Position numbers and translations under genes: made by a program. From Hymenobacter actinosclerus (GTDB taxonomy: Bacteria; Bacteroidota; Bacteroidia; Cytophagales; Hymenobacteraceae), in the NCBI RefSeq assembly GCF_900111515.1, contig NZ_FOHS01000001.1:627419-691418 (forward strand): a stretch of DNA of 64,000 bases. The letters run 5' to 3'. This document shows, piece after piece, positions 1 to 9,269 of the stretch. Within the stretch, counting starts at the first letter, position 1. Every line of letters begins with the position of its first letter. The notes beneath the pieces were generated by a model. That model did no database searches, was not told where the DNA came from, and saw only the letters and a list, made by a program, of their open reading frames with translations.

Positions 1-345
1 TATATCTCTAAAGCCTTGAATGTCAAATATTCTACTCGTCACCTCATCCTTAATTAGGGTAACAGGCAAATCAAAAGCTTGTCTAATTCCTAATTCATAT
101 AGAACATTAGGGTTTCTAGAGCTTAAATCACATAGAGCTAAATCACAAGTAACTATTTTGTGCAATAAGTCAACAACAATTATATTAGTTTTTTGTACAT
201 CATCAGCTCTTATAGGATTGAAACCAGCTTTAATGCAAGCAGGCTTAATTAAAAAGTCATAAGCTCTCTTGAAGTGCCCTGGCTGATGATCATCATTATC
301 AGCAATTGGCATTATTATAAAACAGTTTCTTTCTATCTTGCTCAT
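1..345 (-). CDS. TIR-like / nucleoside-deoxyribosyltransferase-like protein, C-terminus beyond window
   Basis: The frame is open from an ATG at 345 to the window edge, giving 115 codons with no stop seen. The N-terminus has the beta-strand motif CFIIMPIADNDD. Near residue 80 comes the signature DLSSRNPNVLYELGIRQA, whose glutamate sits where the catalytic Glu lies in TIR-like NAD hydrolases and nucleoside 2-deoxyribosyltransferases. Proteins with an xIMP...NPNVxYELG core are often effectors or sensors of defence systems, but some are simply uncharacterised. The gene is strikingly A+T-rich beside its neighbours, which suggests horizontal transfer. No partner gene is visible because it lies at the edge. 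The fold assignment is fairly secure; a defence role is inference. Confidence 0.72.
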   Translation of the reverse strand, partial: MSKIERNCFIIMPIADNDDHQPGHFKRAYDFLIKPACIKAGFNPIRADDVQKTNIIVVDLLHKIVTCDLALCDLSSRNPNVLYELGIRQAFDLPVTLIKDEVTSRIFDIQGFRDI

Positions 346-362
346 TTTGAAGTATTATATAA

Positions 363-400
363 AACCCCCGCGCCGGCCTCTAACAGCCAACGCGGGGGTT
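363..400 (-). terminator. Rho-independent terminator of icd
   Basis: Perfect 10-bp stem (AACCCCCGCG at 363-372 pairs with 391-400). On the minus strand it is followed by TTTTATATAATA, so it ends icd transcription before the A+T-rich gene at the left edge. Confidence 0.8.
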
Positions 401-432
401 CCGGTGTGAGGTAGTTGGCTTACACCAAGCTA

Positions 433-1695
<1,263 letters not shown>

Positions 1696-1797
1696 TGTTG
1701 AAAAAAAGTGTCAGGTGTTACGTGACAGGTATTTTGAGGTTAGTGCTGGGGTGTTGGGGTGCTCGGGGGTAAGCGGTGAACTGGGTGAGAGCTAGAA

Positions 1798-1892
1798 CGT
1801 CATGCAGAGCGGAGCGAAGCATCTCGCGTGCTGACGTCAAATTAGCATTGCAACGTCAGCACGCGAGATGCTTCGCTCCGCTCTGCATGACG
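1798..1892. repeat. Long hairpin repeat, family CATnCwGAGC/GAAG
   Basis: Perfect inverted repeat with 40-bp arms (1798-1837 and 1853-1892) and a 15-nt loop. The arm reads cgtcatgcagagcggagcga then gcatctcgcgtgctgacgt. It belongs to the family also found at 27057-27172, 40813-40899, 41951-42051, 49797-49874 and inside 37477-37651 and 61348-61575. It lies between the 5' end of icd and the 3' end of the M16 peptidase gene. Confidence 0.9.
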
Positions 1893-1918
1893 GTCTTTTT
1901 GCCCGTTCTATCATCGTT

Positions 1919-4900
1919 CTAATAGCCGAAAATCTCCTTCAGCGTCAGCTGCTCGACTTTGCCGTACTTGGCTAACTCCTTAAAGTTGAGGCGGTCTTTG
2001 GAGCCGATGACGAGGATGGTCTGGGGCTGGCCCTTCACGCGGGCCTGCTGGAACTTGAGCAGGTCGGCGAAGCTCATGTTGGCCGTCTGCTCGTACACGT
2101 CGCGGCGCAGGTCGTAGTCGAGGCCGAGGCGCTTGGCGCGCTCGTAGCTGAAGAGGATGTCGGATTTGGTGATGCGGTCGGTGGCGATGCCGTTGCGGAT
2201 GGCGGCTTTGGCGATTTGCAGGTTGGCTTCGGCGGCGGGCATGTCGAGCAGCAGCGTGTTCATGCCGGCCATGGCCTCGGGCAGCTTGTCGGCCTGGGTG
2301 CCAATGTAGCTCAGGTTGTAAGAGCTGCGGCCCACTTTGTCGGCCGTGGAGAAGCGCGAGGAGGCGGAGTAGGCCAGGGCCTGGCTTTCGCGCAGCTCCT
2401 GAAACACGATGCTGCCCATGCCCCCGCCGAAGTACTCGTTGTAGAGGCTGGTGGTGGGCACGAGCGTTTTGTCAAACACGGGGCCCTTGCTCAGGAACAG
2501 GATTTCGGCCTGCACCATGTTGTAATCCACCCAGTACACCTTGGGCGTGGTCAGCGGCTGCTCCACGTAGTCCTTGTTGGTGGGTACGGGCTTGAGCGTG
2601 GCGGGCGTTTTGTGACTGATTGCAAGAACGTCAAGTATTCCAGCCTCCAGCATGCGCTGTTGAGGCGTTTTAGTGTCTTGCGTGGGAGTAACTTCCTTGT
2701 GCCAAGTTTCCAGCGTACGTGGCCCGTAGTACAGCACCCGGTGCTGGTAGGTCGGCAGCTGCTGGATGAGGCTGGTGAGCTGCTCGGGCTTGAGGGCCTT
2801 GAGCTCTTTCTCGCTGAGCTGGGTGGTGAAGGGGTTTTTGGGGCCGTACTTGGCGTAGTTCACCATGGCCTGCTGCAAAATCACGCCCTTGTTAAGCTTG
2901 GCATCCTGGCGGGCCTTGAGCACGCCGGCCACCATGTTTTTGAGGGCGGCGGCATCGGGCTTGGGGGCGGCCAGCAGGGTTTCGAACAGCTGGAGCGCGG
3001 GCTCCATGTTGCTGTCGAGGCCGCTGAGACTGATGGTGGTGCGGTCCTGGGCGCTTTGCACGGCAAAAGAGCAGCCCAGCTTATAGAACTCCTGCTGCAG
3101 CTCGGCGGCCGAGTACTTGCCGGCCCCCAGGTACTGAAGGTAGTCGGTGGCCAGCCCGAGGCGCGGGTTGGCGTTGGTGCCCATATCGAGCACGTAGTAC
3201 AGGTTGAACAGGTTGTTCTCGGTGTTGTGGGTGTAGAACACCGGAATGCCCGAGGCCAGCTTGGTTTCCTGAATATCCTTCTTGTAGTCAACGAACACCG
3301 GCTGCAACTCCGGCGACGACATGGCCATCACCTGCTTGTAGAACCCGGAGGCCACCTCGCGGTTGACGGGCACGGGCGTGATGGCGGGCTTCACCACCTT
3401 CACCTTGTTGGGGTCTTCGCCAGTACGCTTGTACACCAGCGCGTAGCCGGGGCCGTAGTACTGCTGGGCCACGCGCATCACGTCGTCGCGGGTTATTTTG
3501 CCGAAATCATCGAGCTGCCGGAGGTAGTCCTTCCAGTCCTGGCGGGCCACGAAGGCATCGACGAAGGCACCGGCGCGGGCCTCGTTGCTCTCGTAGCTCT
3601 TGGTGCGCTGGAGCTTATCGTTGTTGATGATGGCCGGAATGAGCCACTCCGGAAAGTCGCCCTTCTTCACCTTGTCGAGCTGGGCCAGTAGCAGGTCGCG
3701 CACTTCTTCCAGCTTCTGGCCCTGGCGGGGCGTGGCGTAGAGGATGTGGGCCGAGTAGTCGTTGTTGATGTTGGTGAACGAGGCCGCCTGCAACACTTTC
3801 TGCTGCTGGTTGAGGTTGAGGTCAATCAGGCCGGCCTGGCCGTTGCTGAGAATCTTGTCAATCATGCGCAACGCCAGCGCATCCTGAGTGCTGCCGCCGG
3901 GGAAGCGGAAGCCCAGCATCACGTTCTCGGCGCTGGGGCCCACGATTTTCGTAACCACCGGGGCCGTCAGCGGCTCCTCTTTGGCTACCTCAAACGTGGG
4001 CACCGGCTTGCGCTGGAGCCTGCCGAAGTACTTATCAATCGTGCGGATGGTCTGGTCGTAGTCCAGGTCGCCGCTCAGGGCCAGGGCCACGTTGTTGGGC
4101 ACGTAGTACTTATCGAAATACGCCTTGATTTCCGTGATGGACGGATTCTGCAGGTGCTCGATGGTGCCGATGGTGGTCTGGGTGCCGTAGGGGTGCTGCT
4201 TGAACAGCGTGCGGTTGAGGGCCTCAAACTCCTTGCTGAAGTCGTTGTCGAGGCCCCGGTTCTTCTCCTCGTACACGGCCTCCAGCTCGGTGTGGAACAG
4301 GCGCGGCACCAGCTCGCCCAGCCGCTCGCTCTGGATGGCGGCCCACTTCTCGATTTGGTTGCTCGGAATATCCTCCTGGTACACCGTCTGCTCGACCGAG
4401 GTGTAGGCGTTGGAGCCCTGCGAGCCGATGGCGCCCATCACCTTGTCGTACTCGTTGGCCACGGCGTACTTGGCCGCGACGCCCGAAATGGAGTCAATCT
4501 GGTGATAGGTTTTGCGGCGGGCGGCGGGGTCGTTGCGCTGGGCGCGGTACTGCTCGTAGAGGGCCTCAATCTTATCCAGCTCGGGCTTTTCGGCGGCCCA
4601 GTTCTGGGTGCCCAGCTGCGAGGTGCCCTTGAACACCATGTGCTCCAGGTAGTGGGCCAGACCGGTGGCGGTGGCCGGGTCGTTTTTGGAGCCGGCCCGC
4701 ACGGCCAGGTAGGTCTGGATGCGCGGGGCGTCCTTGTAATCCGACAAATACACCGTCAGCCCGTTATCCAGCGTGTAGATGCGGGCCTTGAGCGGGTCGC
4801 CGGGGACGGTCTGGTAAGTATATTCCTTCTGCCGGGCCGGGGCGGGGGCTTCGGTGCCTGGGCTGGTGGCCGGGGCCGAAACGGTGGGCTTGCTGGACTG

Positions 4901-4960
4901 GCACTGGGTCAGGCCCAGGGCCGCCAGGGCCGGAACGAATAGCAGAAGGGGTTTTCTCAC
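1919..4960 (-). CDS. M16 (insulinase-type) zinc peptidase, predicted lipoprotein
   Basis: 1013 aa from a GTG at 4960. This start gives a lipoprotein signal ending in the lipobox LTQC (Cys20). It is also supported by a TAnnTTTG promoter box at 5002-5009, which lies inside the longer open frame that runs to 5044. The inverted zinc motif HYLEH is at residues 103-107 and a downstream EEKN glutamate completes the M16 site. Double-length M16 proteins of about 950-1000 aa carry an active N-terminal half and an inactive C-terminal half, and the second half here lacks HxxEH, as expected. The enzyme should degrade peptides in the periplasm, tethered to a membrane. A stretch near 2614-2700 (about residues 750-785) looks like a linker and may be variable. 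Confidence 0.9.
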   Translation of the reverse strand: MRKPLLLFVPALAALGLTQCQSSKPTVSAPATSPGTEAPAPARQKEYTYQTVPGDPLKARIYTLDNGLTVYLSDYKDAPRIQTYLAVRAGSKNDPATATGLAHYLEHMVFKGTSQLGTQNWAAEKPELDKIEALYEQYRAQRNDPAARRKTYHQIDSISGVAAKYAVANEYDKVMGAIGSQGSNAYTSVEQTVYQEDIPSNQIEKWAAIQSERLGELVPRLFHTELEAVYEEKNRGLDNDFSKEFEALNRTLFKQHPYGTQTTIGTIEHLQNPSITEIKAYFDKYYVPNNVALALSGDLDYDQTIRTIDKYFGRLQRKPVPTFEVAKEEPLTAPVVTKIVGPSAENVMLGFRFPGGSTQDALALRMIDKILSNGQAGLIDLNLNQQQKVLQAASFTNINNDYSAHILYATPRQGQKLEEVRDLLLAQLDKVKKGDFPEWLIPAIINNDKLQRTKSYESNEARAGAFVDAFVARQDWKDYLRQLDDFGKITRDDVMRVAQQYYGPGYALVYKRTGEDPNKVKVVKPAITPVPVNREVASGFYKQVMAMSSPELQPVFVDYKKDIQETKLASGIPVFYTHNTENNLFNLYYVLDMGTNANPRLGLATDYLQYLGAGKYSAAELQQEFYKLGCSFAVQSAQDRTTISLSGLDSNMEPALQLFETLLAAPKPDAAALKNMVAGVLKARQDAKLNKGVILQQAMVNYAKYGPKNPFTTQLSEKELKALKPEQLTSLIQQLPTYQHRVLYYGPRTLETWHKEVTPTQDTKTPQQRMLEAGILDVLAISHKTPATLKPVPTNKDYVEQPLTTPKVYWVDYNMVQAEILFLSKGPVFDKTLVPTTSLYNEYFGGGMGSIVFQELRESQALAYSASSRFSTADKVGRSSYNLSYIGTQADKLPEAMAGMNTLLLDMPAAEANLQIAKAAIRNGIATDRITKSDILFSYERAKRLGLDYDLRRDVYEQTANMSFADLLKFQQARVKGQPQTILVIGSKDRLNFKELAKYGKVEQLTLKEIFGY

Positions 4961-5001
4961 GAGGAAAGGACGGCGGAGCGGGCAGGACACAATAAGAAAC
5001 C

Positions 5002-5009
5002 CAAAGATA
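5002..5009 (-). promoter_or_regulatory. Bacteroidota -7 box for the M16 peptidase
   Basis: TATCTTTG on the minus strand, an exact TAnnTTTG, about 42 nt upstream of the GTG at 4960. It argues against the longer frame that starts at 5044. No clear -33 element was seen. Confidence 0.6.
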
Positions 5010-5080
5010 GGCGTCCCCCCCGGGAATAAAAAGCCCGTCTGCACCCCTGCCGCCTTTCAAGTGCGAAAAAATGCTTATAG

Positions 5081-5255
5081 GATCACGGATTAGCCCGGAT
5101 TTTAGCGGATTTCACGGATTTTGTAGCTGACCCTGCCGAGCATTAGTTCAAACCTGTACAACTGCAAAATCGAAAAGGCTGCCTCGCCAGAGGCAGCCCT
5201 TCGCAATCGACTACAAAATCCGTGAAATCCGTTAAAATCCGTGCTAATCCGTGAT
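5081..5255. repeat. Long inverted repeat of reiterated CGGATTT words
   Basis: Two 46-bp near-perfect arms, 5081-5126 and 5210-5255, built from the reiterated words ATCCGTG, AAATCCGTTAAAATCC and their complements. The right arm ends exactly where the dnaX stop codon begins (5256-5258). A smaller terminator hairpin lies between the arms. Confidence 0.85.
5172..5201 (-). terminator. dnaX terminator inside the long inverted repeat
   Basis: Stem AGGGCTGCCT / AGGCAGCCTT on the minus strand, followed by TTTTCGATTTT. It fits intrinsic termination of dnaX. Confidence 0.7.
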
Positions 5256-7433
5256 CTAGTCGGCATCCAGCCCCAGGCGCTGCTTCATCTCGGCCAGCAT
5301 GGGGTACTTTTCGGTGAGGTACTCCAGCTTGTCGGTGGCGGTGTAGAGCTTGCGGCCGGTTTCCTGGCGCTCCACGATGCTTACCTGCACGTTGAGGCGG
5401 GGGTAGCCGGTGCGGCGGCGCAACTCGGTCACGAATTCGCCCCGGAAGTCGTTGAACTGGTCTTCCTGCACGGGGTTGTCCACGGTTAGCAGGATGGCGT
5501 GCTGCTCGCTGGCCTGCACCGGGCGGTTGAGGATGCTGTAGTGCATCATGCTGTGGGCCTTGCGCTCCTCGGTCAGCTCGCCCCACACCCGTTGCAACAC
5601 GGCGTTGTCGATGGCGGGCAGGCCGATGACGGGGCCGCTGGGCTCGGCTTCGGCGGTGGCTTTGCCGGCGGCGGCCTGCTCGGCCAGCTGGGCCTTCATG
5701 GCGCTCAGGCTGCCCAGGCCGGGCAGCTTGGTGCCCAGGCCCAGGGGCTTGCCCGCCGGCGGCATCCCGGGTTTGGGAATGGGCACGGCCATAGGCGGGG
5801 GCAGGGGCGCGGCCGTAACGGGCGTCATACCCGGCTCGTGGCCGGCAATGCTGGGCCGGCCGGTTTCAATGTGCGGCACCGTGTCGCGCAGCTGGCCGGT
5901 GGTGGGCACCTGGGTGGCCGTTTCGTCCTCAATGCTGGGCGTGTCGTGCAACTCGTCCACGCCGCTTTCCACCGGCACGATGGGCTCGGGGTCGGCGGGG
6001 CCGGATTGGATTTTGGTAGTTGGATGTTGGTAGTTGGATGGCTGTGCTGGCGGCTTGGCGTAGGCGGCGGGCGTTTCGGCGGTGCCGTCGGCTACCAGCT
6101 GGCCGGGCGCGGGGGTGCTGGTGGCGGCGGCCGGGGCAGCAGCAACCGGAGTGCTTACGCTACTTTTTTTTTTCGCCTCGCCGTTGTCCGACGACGAGGT
6201 GGTGGGGCCGGCGCTCAGGTCGCGGGCGAATTGTACGGCCCCGTTGAGGTAGGCCAGCTTCATGAGCATGAGCTCGACGTGCAGGCGCTGGTTTTTGGCC
6301 TGCTTGAACTCCCGGTCGCAGAGGCTAACCAGGTTCAGGGCCGAGAGCAGAAAGGCCAGCGGGGCGGCCTGGGCCTGCTGCACGTAACGCGCCCGGATGT
6401 TGTCGGACACCTCCAGCAGCTGCACCGTCACGGCATCTTTGCACACGAGCAGGCCCCGCAGGTGCTCGGCCGCGCCCACCACGAAATTGTGCAAATCGAA
6501 GCCGTTCTGCATCACTTCCTCCAGCAGCAGCAGCGCGGCGCTCAGGTTCTCGGTCAGCAGCGCGTCGGTCAGCCGGAAGTAGTATTCGTAGTCCAGAATG
6601 TGCAGGTTCTGCACCACGTCCTGGTAGCGCAGGTTCTGACCCGAGAAGGTCACCATCTGGTCGAACATGCTCAGCGCGTCGCGCAGGCCGCCGTCGGCCT
6701 TCTGGGCCAGCAGGTGCAGGGCATCGTCCTCGGCCGCAATCTGCTCCTGGGTAGCTACGTGCCGCAAATGCCCCCGAATGTCATCGACCTTGATGCGGTT
6801 GAAGTCGAATACCTGGCAGCGCGACAGAATCGTGGGGATAATCTTGTGGCGCTCAGTAGTAGCCAGAATGAAGATGGCGTAGCCCGGCGGCTCCTCCAGC
6901 GTCTTGAGAAAGGCGTTGAAGGCCGCATTCGAGAGCATGTGCACCTCGTCGATGATGTAGACCTTGTAGCGGCCCTGCTGGGGGGCGTAGCGCACCTGCT
7001 CCACGAGGCTCCGGATGTCCTCGACCGAGTTGTTGGAGGCCGCGTCCAACTCATGCACGTTGAACGAGGCGCTTTCCTGGAAGGCCCGGCACGAGCCGCA
7101 CTTGCCGCAGGCCTCCAGCTCGAAGGGCGTGTTGTCGGGGTCAGCAGCCGTCAGCAGGGCCTCGGGCACGATGTCGGGCTGGCTGGCAATCAACTCCGAC
7201 ACCGGCCGGCCGCGGCGTACGTGCTCTTCCACGAACTCGCAGTTGATGGTTTTGGCCAGAATGCGGGCGCAGGTGGTTTTGCCCACGCCCCGCGGGCCGC
7301 AGAACAGGAAGGCCTGGGCCAGGTGCTGAGAAGCAATAGCGTTTTGCAGCGTGGTAGTCACGTGCTGCTGCCCCACCACGCTGCGGAACGTGGCGGGGCG
7401 GTACTTGCGGGCCGAAACAACGAAATTCTCCAT
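5256..7433 (-). CDS. dnaX: DNA polymerase III subunits tau (and probably gamma)
   Basis: 725 aa from ATG 7433; the open frame continues to 7661 but overlaps the regulator gene, and AGGAAG precedes this ATG. It is the clamp-loader ATPase of the replisome. Walker A GPRGVGKT is at 46-53, Walker B DEVHML at 162-167 and the sensor region TILSRCQVFDFNRI follows. The zinc module has C65, C109, C112 and C115, with about 35 more residues between the first two cysteines than in E. coli. Codons 421-424 contain a run of ten A (6164-6173), where a -1 shift or one added A gives an immediate TAG. That would make a gamma-like protein of about 424 aa. The proline/alanine linker after it includes an in-frame word repeat (6005-6044). 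Confidence 0.95.
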   Translation of the reverse strand: MENFVVSARKYRPATFRSVVGQQHVTTTLQNAIASQHLAQAFLFCGPRGVGKTTCARILAKTINCEFVEEHVRRGRPVSELIASQPDIVPEALLTAADPDNTPFELEACGKCGSCRAFQESASFNVHELDAASNNSVEDIRSLVEQVRYAPQQGRYKVYIIDEVHMLSNAAFNAFLKTLEEPPGYAIFILATTERHKIIPTILSRCQVFDFNRIKVDDIRGHLRHVATQEQIAAEDDALHLLAQKADGGLRDALSMFDQMVTFSGQNLRYQDVVQNLHILDYEYYFRLTDALLTENLSAALLLLEEVMQNGFDLHNFVVGAAEHLRGLLVCKDAVTVQLLEVSDNIRARYVQQAQAAPLAFLLSALNLVSLCDREFKQAKNQRLHVELMLMKLAYLNGAVQFARDLSAGPTTSSSDNGEAKKKSSVSTPVAAAPAAATSTPAPGQLVADGTAETPAAYAKPPAQPSNYQHPTTKIQSGPADPEPIVPVESGVDELHDTPSIEDETATQVPTTGQLRDTVPHIETGRPSIAGHEPGMTPVTAAPLPPPMAVPIPKPGMPPAGKPLGLGTKLPGLGSLSAMKAQLAEQAAAGKATAEAEPSGPVIGLPAIDNAVLQRVWGELTEERKAHSMMHYSILNRPVQASEQHAILLTVDNPVQEDQFNDFRGEFVTELRRRTGYPRLNVQVSIVERQETGRKLYTATDKLEYLTEKYPMLAEMKQRLGLDAD
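6164..6173 (-). promoter_or_regulatory. Candidate dnaX slippage/frameshift site (A10)
   Basis: In-frame codons read GCG AAA AAA AAA AGT AGC. Eleven A, or a -1 ribosomal shift, gives AAG TAG at once. Nine A gives AAA GTA GCG TAA. Both alternative frames stop within a few codons, just after the ATPase and collar region, as in organisms that make gamma from dnaX. Confidence 0.65.
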
Positions 7434-7444
7434 AGGTCTTCCTA

Positions 7445-7452
7445 CAAAGTTA
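7445..7452 (-). promoter_or_regulatory. Bacteroidota -7 box for dnaX
   Basis: TAACTTTG on the minus strand, an exact TAnnTTTG. It ends only about 11 nt before the ATG at 7433, so the transcript from it would have a very short leader. Confidence 0.5.
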
Positions 7453-7506
7453 CCCCGAAAAGCCCGGCTTTGGAAGGAAGTTTCGCAGCTTCGGCGGCCC
7501 GGCCGC

Positions 7507-8244
7507 TCAGGCCGGCACCAGCACCCGGCGCACGGCCGCCGTGCGGTTGAGCACGCCCAGCTTGGCGTAGAGGTTGCGCAAATGCACCTGCACCGTGCGC
7601 GGACTGATGCCGCAGCGGTGGGCAATGTCCTTGTCTTCGCGGCCCCGCGCCAGGTGGTCAAGGATTTCGGCCTCGCGGGGCGTCAGGCCCAAGGCCGCGG
7701 CGTGGTTGGGGGCCGGAGCCGGGGCGGCCGGCCGCAGCAGCGCCACCAAGTGGGGCTGTAGGAAAGCCATCAGCGTCCGCTCGGTTTCGCTGAAGTCGCG
7801 GCGGCTACGCGAGAAGGCGCAGCTGACCAGCCCCAGCCCCGGCACCTGGAAGGCCTGCACCAGTTGGTAGCGCACGTTGACAAGCCGGTAGAACTCGTTG
7901 TAGACCAGGCCGCCGGCAAATTGCGGGCCGCTGCAAAAGTCGCTGATTTTAAGCGGGTCGGGGTAGTGCCGCACGAACAGGTAATCGAAAAGTGGGTGCT
8001 CGTGGATGTGGGCGGCCAGCAGGGCCAGCCGCGGCGGCGTGAACAGGGTGGGGGAGTTGCCGCCCAGGTTCAGGAGCCGGCCCGCTTCATCAAACACATC
8101 AAAGCAGGCCAGCTCCGAGCCTATCAGGGCATTCACGGCCTCAGAGAGGCGCACAAACCGGTCGGGACCCGTCGGCAGCTCCTGGTAGAGCGGTAGCAGC
8201 GTGGCGTTGAGTTGCCGGGCATGATGGAGCGAGAGCGAGGCCAT
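7507..8244 (-). CDS. LuxR-family DNA-binding transcriptional regulator
   Basis: 245 aa. The C-terminus (about 185-235) is a typical LuxR/GerE helix-turn-helix: LTPREAEILDHLARG, then DIAHRCGISPRTVQVHLRNL and YAKLGV. The N-terminal 170 residues have no phosphoacceptor pattern and may be a PAS/GAF-like sensor; I cannot assign a ligand. It lies just upstream of dnaX on the same strand with a 73-bp gap, but dnaX has its own promoter box, so they need not be co-transcribed. It is divergent from the lipoprotein gene at 8508, which is a possible target. Confidence 0.85.
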   Translation of the reverse strand: MASLSLHHARQLNATLLPLYQELPTGPDRFVRLSEAVNALIGSELACFDVFDEAGRLLNLGGNSPTLFTPPRLALLAAHIHEHPLFDYLFVRHYPDPLKISDFCSGPQFAGGLVYNEFYRLVNVRYQLVQAFQVPGLGLVSCAFSRSRRDFSETERTLMAFLQPHLVALLRPAAPAPAPNHAAALGLTPREAEILDHLARGREDKDIAHRCGISPRTVQVHLRNLYAKLGVLNRTAAVRRVLVPA

Positions 8245-8382
8245 AGTGCAAAACAGGTAAAGCAGCCGCTGTTCGCCCGCAACGGCGCAGGCACCCGGTG
8301 GCGAATCAACCAGGCTAATATAGGGGTTTTAGCATTTTTTGGCTAAGTGATTTTACCTATTTCCTGAATTGCAGGCAGCCGG

Positions 8383-8390
8383 TACTTTTG
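8383..8390 (+). promoter_or_regulatory. Bacteroidota -7 box
   Basis: TACTTTTG, an exact TAnnTTTG, 117 nt before the lipoprotein ATG at 8508, in the gap divergent from the LuxR-type gene. This implies a leader of about 110 nt. Confidence 0.5.
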
Positions 8391-8507
8391 AATCCGGGCG
8401 GTGGGCTGGTTTTTTCCGGCTTTCTACCGGGCCTTTGCCAAGCGCCGGGGCCGCTACCGGAGCCAACCCAACTGCCCGCTTTTTCTGCCACGCTTTCCCT
8501 CGTTGCT

Positions 8508-9032
8508 ATGAACACGTTTTCAAGGGCAGCTCTGCTGCTGGGCCTGCTTACGCTGGGCTGCAAAAAAGACGCCAGCGAAACCGCCGCCACCGCCGGCGAC
8601 GGCACCATTACCTGGACCCAAAACGGCCAGTCCTATACCAGCACTCTCTATTCCAGCGCCATTGTCGATACGGGCGACAAAATCATCATCACCGGCTCGC
8701 CCGCCGATCTGAATACGGTCGTATCGTTGGCCCTGCCCGGAATCAACGCCAAAGGCGCGGGCACCTACGACCTGCCCCGGCGGGCGGGCAGCACCGAGGT
8801 GGCCGTGGGCGGGCTCACGCTCGATGCCAAAGCCCCCTCCACTGCCCGGCCCTACGAAACGCTGTTTGGCCCCGCGGCCAGCAACGGCACCATCACGGTA
8901 ACCCAGTACGACAAGGCCAGCCAGAAGCTTAGCGGCACGTTCAGCTTCACGGCCGGGGCGATGCCCAGCACCAGCGCCACCGGCACCCAGGCCGTCACCA
9001 ACGGCTCGTTCAGCTTCACCCGCTTCCGGTAG
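8508..9032 (+). CDS. Small predicted lipoprotein (DUF6252-like)
   Basis: 174 aa from ATG 8508. The signal peptide ends in the lipobox LTLGC, followed by KKD. The mature part begins with TWTQNGQSY and is rich in beta-type, Thr/Gly/Ser segments. This resembles the small Hymenobacter lipoproteins grouped as DUF6252, whose function is unknown. The frame is open upstream to 8388, but only the ATG at 8508 gives a signal peptide. Expected location is the outer membrane or periplasm. It stands alone; no partner is evident. Confidence 0.8.
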   Translation: MNTFSRAALLLGLLTLGCKKDASETAATAGDGTITWTQNGQSYTSTLYSSAIVDTGDKIIITGSPADLNTVVSLALPGINAKGAGTYDLPRRAGSTEVAVGGLTLDAKAPSTARPYETLFGPAASNGTITVTQYDKASQKLSGTFSFTAGAMPSTSATGTQAVTNGSFSFTRFR

Positions 9033-9269
9033 CGCGGTGCCGCAAGGAGCTATAAGGCCACTGCCCCGGCGCCCGGTGCCGCCCGCCGGCAGCTGCTGCC
9101 TACGCTAGCCGACGCCCAGGGGTCCCCGCGCCTCGTTGCCGGTTGAGTGCAGGATGGAGCGCTAAGGCAAGTTTTTGATTGACAAGCAACTGGCTGTTTT
9201 TATAAGTATAGAAATCAGTGTAGTAATCAACGCGGCCAACCGGCCCTCGCCACATTTTCGCTTCTGCTC

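Noticed and set aside
20..262. Plus-strand 80-codon frame at the left edge
   Set aside because: The opposite strand carries a clear TIR-like motif over the whole interval; this frame has none.
2614..2700. Possible repeat-derived insertion in the M16 peptidase, because of the word GCAAGAACGTCA
   Set aside because: The word is short, there is no second arm, and I could not show that the encoded segment is absent from the family.
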